Assembly: GCA_021795095.1 (NCBI GenBank)
Contig: JAJYPU010000040.1
Location: forward strand, 1 to 14,007
Direction of reading: 5' to 3'
From: Actinomycetes bacterium
Lineage (GTDB): Bacteria > Actinomycetota > Acidimicrobiia > Acidimicrobiales > RAAP-2
Length of the DNA stretch: 14,007 bases
Shown here: one piece after another, positions 1 through 5,915 of the stretch
Numbering within the stretch: the first letter of the stretch is position 1
Layout: each line of letters begins with the position of its first letter
The notes under the pieces: model-generated
Seen by the model: only the letters and a program-made list of their open reading frames with translations
What the model was told of the DNA's origin: nothing
Database searches by the model: none
Made by a program: the position numbers and the translations under genes

Positions 1-127
1 CTCAGCGGCTGGCGATGACACGCGAAAGGGAACTCCGGCGCTCGTCGGGGCGAACAACTCCGTGAGGAGTGCAGCATGAGTGGACTCACTAGAACTCACT
101 CGGTTGCAACGGCTGCGCAGAGTCTTG

Positions 128-217
128 TCAAGAAGTGCAACCGGCCAAGCCGATGTCTTGTGCATCCAGCACCCCCGCAACAATCAGCGCTACCTGTCGC
201 TGAAGGCGAGTGAGCAT
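128..217 (-). pseudogene. Probable N-terminal stump of an AbiEii/AbiGii-type nucleotidyltransferase toxin
   Basis: A 29-codon frame begins with ATG 2 bases after the stop of the 110-aa protein at 220-552. It reads MLTRLQRQVALIVAGVLD, then AQDIGLAGCTS and a TGA. From family knowledge, AbiEii-like nucleotidyltransferases start with a short helix and then a Leu-Ala-Gly-Gly-x-Ala-Leu motif; here the first part fits, but the second Gly is Cys and the frame stops at once. A different minus-strand frame stays open from about 132 to the window edge, so the gene may continue after a frameshift, but I do not recognise its product. The tight spacing to the upstream gene resembles a toxin-antitoxin operon. 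The match is short and made from memory. It could instead be a chance peptide. Confidence 0.42.
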
Positions 218-219
218 GG

Positions 220-552
220 TTAGATGTCCACACCGTGGTCGCGCAGCCACGCCTCCCAAGGGCGCCGAACGTACGTTGGCAAGAATAGACGTGGCCAAAG
301 ATTCACGAGTTCCTCGGGGTCAACGTAAAACCGGATGTCGTCACCATTGCCCTCGGTGAGGACCAGTTCATAGACCCGAACCCGATCTTGGAGGCTAGAG
401 AGGTCGAAGTCCAACGGATCACCCGACCAGAAGATGTGGTTGGGCAAGCGGACGATGCCGGAAGCCTTCGTAACGTTGCCAGTGAGCAAGTCATCGGGAA
501 AATCGACTGGCCGAGATGCCGGTCCGATGCGTGTCGAGCGCGGTATGACCAT
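220..552 (-). CDS. Conserved small protein, probable partner of an AbiEii-type toxin
   Basis: A 110-residue soluble protein with no signal peptide or membrane segment. A basic N-terminus (IPRSTRIGPASRPVDFP) leads to a stretch ending IFWSG (about 27-43), then an acidic core (RVYELVLTEGNGDDIRFYVD, about 59-78) and a Trp-rich end (LWPRLFLP, RRPWEAWL). I recall actinobacterial proteins of this size and pattern encoded just before AbiEii-family nucleotidyltransferases, which matches the stump 2 bases downstream. An antitoxin role is inference; no DNA-binding motif is evident. The ATG at 552 is the first start after an in-frame TAG, but has no clear Shine-Dalgarno. It is divergent from the ABC exporter, with 51 bases between the two starts. 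It looks intact, so an antitoxin may have outlived its toxin. Confidence 0.68.
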   Translation of the reverse strand: MVIPRSTRIGPASRPVDFPDDLLTGNVTKASGIVRLPNHIFWSGDPLDFDLSSLQDRVRVYELVLTEGNGDDIRFYVDPEELVNLWPRLFLPTYVRRPWEAWLRDHGVDI

Positions 553-590
553 CGGTACACACTACGGAGTCCTTGTGACAGTGGGCCACG

Positions 591-595
591 TGGAG
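591..595 (+). promoter_or_regulatory. Ribosome binding site that sets the GTG start of the ABC ATPase
   Basis: TGGAG lies 8 bases before GTG at 604. The frame is open back to 388, but the ABC fold begins only at about residue 12 of the GTG604 product, and the extra 72 upstream codons overlap the divergent 110-aa gene. The GTG with this site is therefore the better start. Confidence 0.6.
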
Positions 596-603
596 TTGCC
601 AAC

Positions 604-1560
604 GTGTCCACGAGTAACGTCAAGGTCGTGGACCGCGTGGTATCGGTAGAGGGCCTGCGTAAGTCCTACGGGGAGCGCGAGCGGCTCCACGGCATCTCCT
701 TCGAGGTCCGAGCGGGCGAGATCCTCGGGTTCCTCGGCACCAACGGTGCGGGAAAGACCACCACGATCGAGATCCTCGAGGGCTATCGCCCCTACAACAG
801 TGGTTCGGTCTCGGTGCTCGGCGTCGATCCGGCGCACGCGACGCGGGCGTGGCGCAACCGGATCGGGCTCGTGCTCCAGGAGTGCGAGCTCGACCCTGTC
901 TACACGGTGGCTGAGACCGTCACCATCTTCTCTCGGTATTTCCGTCGCGCGACCGACGTCGACGCGACCATCGACGCCGTGGGGCTCTCGAGCAAGGCGA
1001 ACGACCGGGTCGGCCAACTCTCGGGGGGCCAGAAGCGGCGTCTCGACGTCGCCGTCGGGCTCGTGGGTGATCCCGAGATCCTCTTCCTCGACGAACCGAC
1101 GACGGGGCTCGACCCGATCGCCCGGCGCGAGATGTGGACGATGATCGAGGGGTTGCGCGACGCGGGCAAGACGATCTTTCTCACGACTCACTACATGGAC
1201 GAGGCCGAGCACCTGGCCGACCGGATCATCATCCTGCGCGACGGTGAGATCGCGGCCCAGGGGACGGCCGACGAGCTGAGTGCGACCTTAGGCCACCAGA
1301 CGGCGGTGACCTTTGACGCCGTCGCCGGTCTCGACCTCGATGACTTGCGTGTTCTGGTCGGGCGCCCAGTCGTCGTCCGTGACGGCGTCGTCCACTTCGA
1401 GACGGGTGACGTCCAGCGCGACCTCGAGACGCTGCTCGGATGGGCGCGCGAGCGCCACGTAACACTCAGCAGCCTCCAGGCGGTCCAGCCGAGTCTGGAC
1501 GACGTCTTCGTGCAGCTCGCCGGTGAGTCGGTGGCCGATCAACGCGAGGTGGAGCCGTGA
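604..1560 (+). CDS. ABC-2 exporter ATP-binding protein (DrrA-like)
   Basis: A 318-aa ATPase that powers export through the permease encoded directly after it. The nucleotide-binding domain spans about 12-230: Walker A GTNGAGKT (45-52), Q-loop LQE (91-93), signature LSGGQ (139-143), Walker B ILFLDE ending in Glu164, D-loop and switch His196. All catalytic residues are present. The C-terminal extension (about 231-318) ends with an LDDVF motif (298-302), typical of the daunorubicin-resistance DrrA subfamily, whose known substrates are drugs, antibiotics and lipids. The substrate here cannot be read from sequence. GTG at 604 was chosen for its Shine-Dalgarno and because the fold begins there. The stop overlaps the permease start as GTGA, so the two are translationally coupled. 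Family assignment is secure. Confidence 0.95.
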   Translation: MSTSNVKVVDRVVSVEGLRKSYGERERLHGISFEVRAGEILGFLGTNGAGKTTTIEILEGYRPYNSGSVSVLGVDPAHATRAWRNRIGLVLQECELDPVYTVAETVTIFSRYFRRATDVDATIDAVGLSSKANDRVGQLSGGQKRRLDVAVGLVGDPEILFLDEPTTGLDPIARREMWTMIEGLRDAGKTIFLTTHYMDEAEHLADRIIILRDGEIAAQGTADELSATLGHQTAVTFDAVAGLDLDDLRVLVGRPVVVRDGVVHFETGDVQRDLETLLGWARERHVTLSSLQAVQPSLDDVFVQLAGESVADQREVEP

Positions 1561-2336
1561 GCGACCTGTCTCTCGCCTTCGCCCAGACCCGCTACGCGGT
1601 TCGGGGTTTCCTGCGCGACCCGACCGCCCTCGGCTTCACCGCGTTCTTCCCGATTCTGTTGCTGCTGCTCTTCAACGCGATCTTCAAGGGTTCGACCAAC
1701 TTCAACGGTGGCCACGTGCCCGCACCGTCCTACTACACGGCCTCGATCATCGCCTACGAGATCATGCTGGTGAGCTTCGCCTCGCTGCTGGTGCGCGTCA
1801 CGACCAATAGGGAGCGGGGCCTCCTCAAGCGCTTCCGCGGCACCCCGATGCCGAGTTGGGTCTACCTCTTCTCCGAGATCGCCCGCACCTTCATCGTGGT
1901 CGTGGCGACAGTCGCCGTCCTCGTCGCGGTCGGTGCCCTCTTCTACCACGTACACCTCGCCGCGCACCTCATCATTGGTCTCGTGACTTACACGGTGGCG
2001 GGGGTCTTTTGCTTCAGCGCGCTCTCGCTCGCGCTCACCCGGATCACCGCGACGGCCGACGCCGCCTCAGCCGTCGGCCCGCTCGCGGCGACGATCCTCG
2101 CGTTCCTGTCGGGCGTGTTCATCCCCGTCGCGATCATGCCCTCGTGGATGCTCAACCTCGGCAAGGTCTTCCCCCTCGAGCACATGGCCCGAGGACTCCA
2201 GACGGCCTTCCTCGTGCCGGGGTCAACCGGGGTCACAGCGATCGACCTCGGGGTCATGGTCCTCTGGGGGGTCGCAGGCCTCGTGGTCTCACTACGGAGC
2301 TTTCGCTGGGAGCCGCTGGCGAGTGGTAATCGCTGA
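1557..2336 (+). CDS. ABC-2 type exporter permease
   Basis: A 259-aa integral membrane subunit pairing with the ATPase upstream. Six hydrophobic segments lie at about 25-43, 59-80, 111-130, 138-160, 172-194 and 229-247, the usual ABC-2 (DrrB-like) layout. The loop after the second segment has the family motif RERGLLKRFRGTPMP (86-100), which contacts the ATPase. The segment around 184-197 (LSGVFIPVAIMPSW) matches the conserved penultimate helix and following loop. Start is GTG at 1557, inside the GTGA overlap, with GAGGTGGAG just upstream. The ending FRWEP is typical for the family, so the C-terminus looks natural even though a repeat element begins one base after the stop. Together the two genes form a complete half-transporter set likely to work as a 2+2 complex. 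Confidence 0.94.
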   Translation: MSDLSLAFAQTRYAVRGFLRDPTALGFTAFFPILLLLLFNAIFKGSTNFNGGHVPAPSYYTASIIAYEIMLVSFASLLVRVTTNRERGLLKRFRGTPMPSWVYLFSEIARTFIVVVATVAVLVAVGALFYHVHLAAHLIIGLVTYTVAGVFCFSALSLALTRITATADAASAVGPLAATILAFLSGVFIPVAIMPSWMLNLGKVFPLEHMARGLQTAFLVPGSTGVTAIDLGVMVLWGVAGLVVSLRSFRWEPLASGNR

Positions 2337-2337
2337 G

Positions 2338-2572
2338 TGAGTTCGGCAGCGAGGTGACATACATGTTGATAGAAAGTGGCGGCTCGTCGGTGTAGTGCCC
2401 GGTCAAGCGTGCCGGACTGACTCGAGGGGGTCGCCGCCGCGTCGGCACCGTAGTCGTGACATGGTCTGCGGGGCGCTGCGCCCCTCGCGTTACGGCGTCT
2501 GCGGCCCGTCAGCCCATCTCACCACCGTCCGGGATTGTGTCAACAAGTTTCGTCACCTTGCTGGCGAACTCA
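2338..2572. mobile_element. MITE-like element, copy 1, with ~32-bp terminal inverted repeats
   Basis: A 235-base element starting one base after the permease stop. Its left end reads TGAGTTCG, one base, CAGC, one base, AGGTGAC, and later TGTTGA. The reverse complement of its right end reads the same blocks: TGAGTTCG, CAGC, AGGTGAC, then TTGTTGA. Nineteen of the first 21 positions match between ends. A second copy lies at 2952-3185 in the same orientation with nearly equal length. Inside, GTGCCCGGTCAAGCG is shared exactly with copy 2, and a perfect hairpin sits at 2470-2484. There is no reading frame for a transposase, so it would be non-autonomous. No target-site duplication is visible. It could also act as a terminator for the ABC operon. 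The repeat is seen directly; mobility is inference. Confidence 0.68.
2470..2484. other. Hairpin inside repeat element copy 1
   Basis: GGGGCG, loop CTG, CGCCCC: a perfect 6-bp stem with a 3-base loop. The equivalent site in copy 2 (3083-3099) keeps a stem although the bases differ, including a paired change from G-C to T-A at the second stem position, which suggests the structure itself is conserved. Confidence 0.55.
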
Positions 2573-2614
2573 CATCCCCGACATCGCATAGCAAGGCCAC
2601 ACCGTGGTTGACTG

Positions 2615-2941
2615 ATGACTGTGATTGTCGGCGTGATTGCAATGGCCGTACTCTTGGTATTCACTGGCTTTCGTTCAATCGGGTTTGCGTCGAAGGAAGA
2701 ACGTGACCCGAAGACCGTGGGAATCGCGTTCAAGAGGTTCCATGTGGCGTACCGGTCGACGCTGTGGGGAGGACCAGTGCTTCTCCTTCTTGGACAGTCA
2801 ATCGGGTGGTACTGGATGTTCCAGCTCGGGATCATCATTTGGATACTGACGGTGCCTTTATTCATTTCCGCAGCGATTTCTCTTGTCCGCTACCGTAAAC
2901 GCCACCGTGAACGTGTTTACGGACGCGGCGATTCAGGCTGA
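2615..2941 (+). CDS. Small integral membrane protein of unknown function, bracketed by repeats
   Basis: A 108-aa protein I do not recognise. A hydrophobic segment at 3-19 is followed by a charged loop with a run of Lys, Glu, Arg and Asp (about 20-50), then a hydrophobic region at 52-91 that can hold two more membrane segments, and a very basic tail (RYRKRHRERVYGR, 92-104). ATG at 2615 follows an in-frame TGA six bases upstream, so no longer form exists; the Shine-Dalgarno is weak. GC is about 54% by hand count, against 73% in a 100-base sample of the permease next door, which suggests separate origin. It is the only gene between two direct copies of a terminal-inverted-repeat element, and its stop lies ten bases before copy 2. 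It may be a passenger. Coding status rests on coherent membrane topology, not on a family match. Confidence 0.6.
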   Translation: MTVIVGVIAMAVLLVFTGFRSIGFASKEERDPKTVGIAFKRFHVAYRSTLWGGPVLLLLGQSIGWYWMFQLGIIIWILTVPLFISAAISLVRYRKRHRERVYGRGDSG

Positions 2942-2951
2942 GTAGTGGCGA

Positions 2952-3185
2952 TGAGTTCGCGAGCAGCGTGACACCAACGTTGACAGAAAGCTACGGCGCT
3001 CAGACGTCGTGCCCGGTCAAGCGCGCCGGACTGACCCGAGGCGGATGCCGCTGCGCCAGTAATGCGGTCATGATCTGGGTTCGTGGTGCTGGGCGCCACT
3101 CTCGTGACGGCGTCCGGGTCCGCGGCAGACCTACCTACCGCTCAGCATTTAGCCAACAAGGAGCATCACCTTGCTACCGAACTCA
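2952..3185. mobile_element. MITE-like element, copy 2, with terminal inverted repeats
   Basis: A 234-base diverged direct copy of the element at 2338-2572. The first 57 bases align without gaps, including TGAGTTCG at the left end and GACA/GATA-AGAAAG motifs; GTGCCCGGTCAAGCG is exact and is followed by GCCGGACTGAC. The right end matches copy 1 over CACCTTGCT and CGAACTCA. The two ends of this copy are also inverted repeats of each other (TGAGTTCG, AGCA, GTGA, GTTG), and the pairing extends outward by GCGA on both sides. Divergence between copies shows an old duplication or two separate insertions. The right end carries AAGGAG (3159-3164), a potential ribosome binding site pointing outward. Confidence 0.66.
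3083..3099. other. Hairpin inside repeat element copy 2
   Basis: GTGGTGC, loop TGG, GCGCCAC: a 7-bp stem with one G-T pair. It is at the homologous position to the hairpin of copy 1 (offset 74 versus 75 from the shared core) and keeps pairing despite base changes on both arms. Confidence 0.52.
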
Positions 3186-3428
3186 TCGCTGAGTTTCCTC
3201 CGTCGCGATTTCGTCGCTTGGGCGCGTCGCCGGACTCGCGCTCGTAGGACGTTCTGTCGGGCTCTATCTCATGGCGGGAACAGCGGGTGTTGTCGGTCCA
3301 AGTGGGGGTGTCATCATTGGGGCTCCTCGGGTTCCGTGGGTAACTTGATGCTCTGATCGGGACGTCGCGTCTTCGTGAGGCCGGTCCACGCTTGGGTGAT
3401 GGTCACGGCACGAAACGCTGAACCCACG
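3186..3428 (+). other. Gap right of repeat copy 2; possible gene scrap
   Basis: No convincing gene. A TTG at 3171 with AAGGAG seven bases upstream opens a 61-codon frame to 3356, but its product is Arg/Cys/Ser-rich and looks non-native. Another plus-strand frame, 3193-3348, gives a hydrophobic Gly/Val-rich peptide (about LVGRSVGLYLMAGTAGVV) without a start codon. Together these could be the remains of one frameshifted membrane-protein gene. I see no terminator or promoter that I can support. Confidence 0.2.
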
Positions 3429-5258
3429 TCAAATGGCGCGCAGGTAGCTCTTGTAGCTTCGGCAGCGATCAAACAGCCGAAGCAGGCGGAACTGCATGCG
3501 CGCCACCACCGCGTTTGGTCGCATCACCGCTATCGACGGAGCATCCGTGCTGTGGGTGTCGAGGTGACCGTGGGTGGCGGTGCGCCACGCCTCGAGGGTG
3601 AGCGCGGTTACGCTCGGCGAGGCGAAGTTCTCGAAGGCGGTCCCGGCGACGGCGGACAGGCCCTGGTAGCGATTGCAGTCCAGCACCAGTGCGCGGCCGC
3701 GGTAGGGGGACTCCAACACGATCAGCGGATTGAGCCGGTCGCCCGCGCCGCCCCCGCCGATGACGTTGTGCTCGATCACGACGTCGTGCCAGTTGCCCGC
3801 GAGGTCCACCACGGGCGCAGTCGCGTGACCGAGGAGGTCCTGGCTCTGGTTGACGAACACGTTGTTGGTCACGACCACGTCGCGCACCGACGAGTTACGC
3901 CCGTAGGTGTCGAGGTAGAACGCGTCGTAGGCGTGCCCGGCCACCGTGGAGTGGCCGGGCACGCCGGGTGGGTTCGGACCCTCGCTCGGGTCGTCGAGGC
4001 TGGTGCCGGCTGAGTCGTAGACGTCGTTGCCGGTCACCAGTAGCTGGGACGTCGAGCGACCGGGGGTCTCGACGTCGAGGCTGATGCCCTGGTTGGTGTT
4101 CCACACGACGTTGTTGCGGATCCACAGGCGCGTCGCTCCGTCGTCGTAGATGCCCCCGGCGTTCTCGCCGAGCGCGACGCAGCGCCCGTTCGTCGGGTCC
4201 CAACGCGCGTACGCGCCATTCACCAGGGTGTCGACGTTGGCCACTCGGTTGTTGACGATGAGGCCCTCACGCGGCTGAACCGGTCCGGTCTCCCAGCCGA
4301 CGGCGTCGATGCCGATGTTGTCAAGTCTGACCAACTCGTTGCGTGCGACGAGATAGTTGCTCACGGCGCCGTCGGCGCTGAGCGACTCGCTCTGGCCGGT
4401 TCGTAGGTCGGTGAGGGTGTTGCCCTCGATGACGACGTGTTGGAGCGCCGGGGACCCGGCTCGACCGGCCGCGAGTACGATGATGCCGTAGGCACCGACG
4501 TTGGGGTTACCGCAGGTGGCGCGCGTGGGGTGGGCATCGGCGAGGTTGGCCACGTCGGTCACGACGTTATCGAGCAGGAAGATGTTGTCGCAGACGCCGC
4601 CGTGGACGAAGCACGCGGAGCGGTGGGGCGTGACAGCGGGGTTGGCCGTCGTCACGTCGGCGCGCACCATGACGTCGATGCCTGCGGGCGTCTGGCCGGG
4701 TCCGTCGGAGAGCACGTTGCGAACGTCCAGTCCCACGATCGCCACGTCGCGCGAGTCGACCACGCTGATGGCCCCCGCGACCGACCAGTACTGGTTGGCG
4801 ACTACGTCGGCGCCCGTGACCTGTCCGAGCTCGACGATGGCCGAGTGACCCGGGGCGCGGGTGATCGTCAGCAGCACCGTCGAGGTCTTGTCGACAATGC
4901 GTAAGGGGGAGTCGAACGTCCCCGCGAGACAAAGCGTGGCGGGAGCGCGAAGGTGGTCTTGGTGCGCCGCGATCCACTGATTGACCGTGGTGGCCGTGGC
5001 GCCGGTCGTGGTGGTGAAGAACATGGTGCAGCGCGGACGCGAGGCGAGAGGGCGGCCCGCCGGCGTCGCCGGGTTGGGGATCAACCCGTCGCCGGCCCGG
5101 GGGACGCGCCCGAGTGGTTCGAGGGGGAACATCGAGGCGCGAGGCCGAGTGGAGCGTAGCGCCGCCGACCCCGGGGTCAGCGAACCGACGCCAGTGACTA
5201 GTGCGCCGGCGACCAGGAGGGCAACGACCGTGAGGCGCCTCGCACCGCAGCGCGTCAC
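3429..5258 (-). CDS. Secreted right-handed parallel beta-helix protein
   Basis: A 609-aa exported protein. An N-terminal signal (basic MTRCGARR, hydrophobic 9-24, Ala cleavage region near 33) leads to a linker, and then the entry seen in beta-helix proteins: TTVNQWIAAHQ (90-100) and TLCLAGTF (108-115). Beta-helix rungs follow from about 155 to 535, each with an Asn turn: LLDNVV (228-233), EGNTL (278-282), VNNRV (335-339), RNNVVW (381-386), TGNDV (409-413), TNNVF (464-468), EHNVI (496-500). Such folds occur in polysaccharide lyases, epimerases and surface proteins; I see no clear catalytic set, so activity is open. Cys pairs (216/223, 249/360) may form disulfides. GTG at 5258 lies in a GTGA overlap with the membrane protein upstream, showing coupling. 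The last 40 residues are basic and hydrophobic, unlike the helix core. Fold assignment is solid; enzymatic role unknown. Confidence 0.88.
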   Translation of the reverse strand: MTRCGARRLTVVALLVAGALVTGVGSLTPGSAALRSTRPRASMFPLEPLGRVPRAGDGLIPNPATPAGRPLASRPRCTMFFTTTTGATATTVNQWIAAHQDHLRAPATLCLAGTFDSPLRIVDKTSTVLLTITRAPGHSAIVELGQVTGADVVANQYWSVAGAISVVDSRDVAIVGLDVRNVLSDGPGQTPAGIDVMVRADVTTANPAVTPHRSACFVHGGVCDNIFLLDNVVTDVANLADAHPTRATCGNPNVGAYGIIVLAAGRAGSPALQHVVIEGNTLTDLRTGQSESLSADGAVSNYLVARNELVRLDNIGIDAVGWETGPVQPREGLIVNNRVANVDTLVNGAYARWDPTNGRCVALGENAGGIYDDGATRLWIRNNVVWNTNQGISLDVETPGRSTSQLLVTGNDVYDSAGTSLDDPSEGPNPPGVPGHSTVAGHAYDAFYLDTYGRNSSVRDVVVTNNVFVNQSQDLLGHATAPVVDLAGNWHDVVIEHNVIGGGGAGDRLNPLIVLESPYRGRALVLDCNRYQGLSAVAGTAFENFASPSVTALTLEAWRTATHGHLDTHSTDAPSIAVMRPNAVVARMQFRLLRLFDRCRSYKSYLRAI

Positions 5259-5557
5259 GCGGGATGTGGCGGCGGATCACGGTCGTCGCGCGCCTGGCGC
5301 GGGCGCAGCACGACCAGTGAGAGTATCGTCCACGCCCCAATCAGCGACAGCCAGATGACCGCGCGTACCCAGAGGTGCAGTTGCGTGGTGGGGAGTGGCC
5401 CGCTGGTCAAGGGGGCGTAGCCGGTCCACCCGGTGAACGACGACGTTGACGTGACCCACCATCCGACGACCGCCAAGGCCGCCCCGAGCGCGACGACGAG
5501 AACGACGCGCTGCGCACGGTTCGGGTGCCAGTTCCCCACGCAATCAGTCTCACACAT
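5255..5557 (-). CDS. Small two-helix membrane protein coupled to the beta-helix protein
   Basis: A 100-aa protein of unknown family. Two membrane segments at about 16-34 and 64-84 enclose a Ser/Thr/Trp/Gly-rich loop (35-62), probably outside the cell; the tail is charged and ends in a proline run (RDPPPHPA). Its TGA overlaps the GTG of the 609-aa beta-helix gene by 4 bases, so both should be made together. A role in anchoring, exporting or immunity to the beta-helix protein is inference. ATG at 5557 has no clear Shine-Dalgarno; GTG at codon 7 is a possible alternative start and would remove both Cys residues. Confidence 0.7.
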   Translation of the reverse strand: MCETDCVGNWHPNRAQRVVLVVALGAALAVVGWWVTSTSSFTGWTGYAPLTSGPLPTTQLHLWVRAVIWLSLIGAWTILSLVVLRPRQARDDRDPPPHPA

Positions 5558-5915
5558 CCGAGCGCTGCGGACGTGTGGCGCCTCAATGGCCAGCGAACGG
5601 GAGGTTGGGGGGTGGCGTCAATGGGAACGCCCGCGAGGGGGGGGTGTTGTCACCATCGACGCGGGTGTAGTGAAGTTCTATCGCACGTGGAGCTGGCCCC
5701 CGCCGGGCTGCCCAGCGGAAGGGGGGTGCTGGCGGTGTCGGCGAAGGCCAGCCGGATCGATTTGCTCAGCTTCTTCGGAGTTGACGACGATAGTGGTGAC
5801 GACCATGCGGTGAAGGGGGTGGGCCGAACTGGTCTTACCGCGGCTCTTTGTGATCAACGCCAGGGTTGCGAGGGTAGGCGCCACCGCAAGGGGATGTTCG
5901 AGGGCCGCTGCCCGT
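5558..5915. other. 358-base gap without a supported gene
   Basis: The gap lies between the end of the amidohydrolase pseudogene and the 100-aa membrane protein, both on the minus strand, and should hold the promoter of the latter. A minus-strand TTGACG box occurs about 60 bases before its ATG, but no good -10 partner follows. A 42-codon minus-strand frame from about 5806 (MVVTTIVVNSEEAEQ...) has no ribosome binding site and no family resemblance, so I do not call it. G-runs near 5635-5645 and 5720-5726 are the only other visible features. Confidence 0.4.

Noticed and set aside
76..213. 45-codon plus-strand frame starting ATGAGTGGACTC
   Set aside because: Preceded by GAGGAG-like bases, but the product is composition-driven with no recognisable motif, and the opposite strand has the better toxin-like reading.
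388..603. 72-codon N-terminal extension of the ABC ATPase from ATG 388
   Set aside because: It overlaps the divergent 110-aa gene, has no family similarity, and GTG 604 has a well-placed ribosome binding site just before the conserved fold.
2338..3185. Integron attC sites flanking a gene cassette
   Set aside because: The outer motifs (GTTGA first, TCAAC last) are in the wrong order for attC on this strand, the elements are unusually long, and the ~30-base inverted ends fit a MITE better.
3457..3483. CTTCGGC/GCCGAAG hairpin near the end of the beta-helix gene as terminator
   Set aside because: It lies inside the coding sequence and has no T-run, so termination is unlikely.
3375..4013. 212-codon plus-strand frame across the 3' end of the beta-helix gene
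   Set aside because: Antisense shadow produced by high GC; Val/Gly/His-rich without motifs, while the minus strand has a coherent 609-aa protein.
5678..5806. Short minus-strand frame MVVTTIVVNSEEAEQ... in the gap after the amidohydrolase
   Set aside because: No ribosome binding site, no family resemblance, and only 42 codons.
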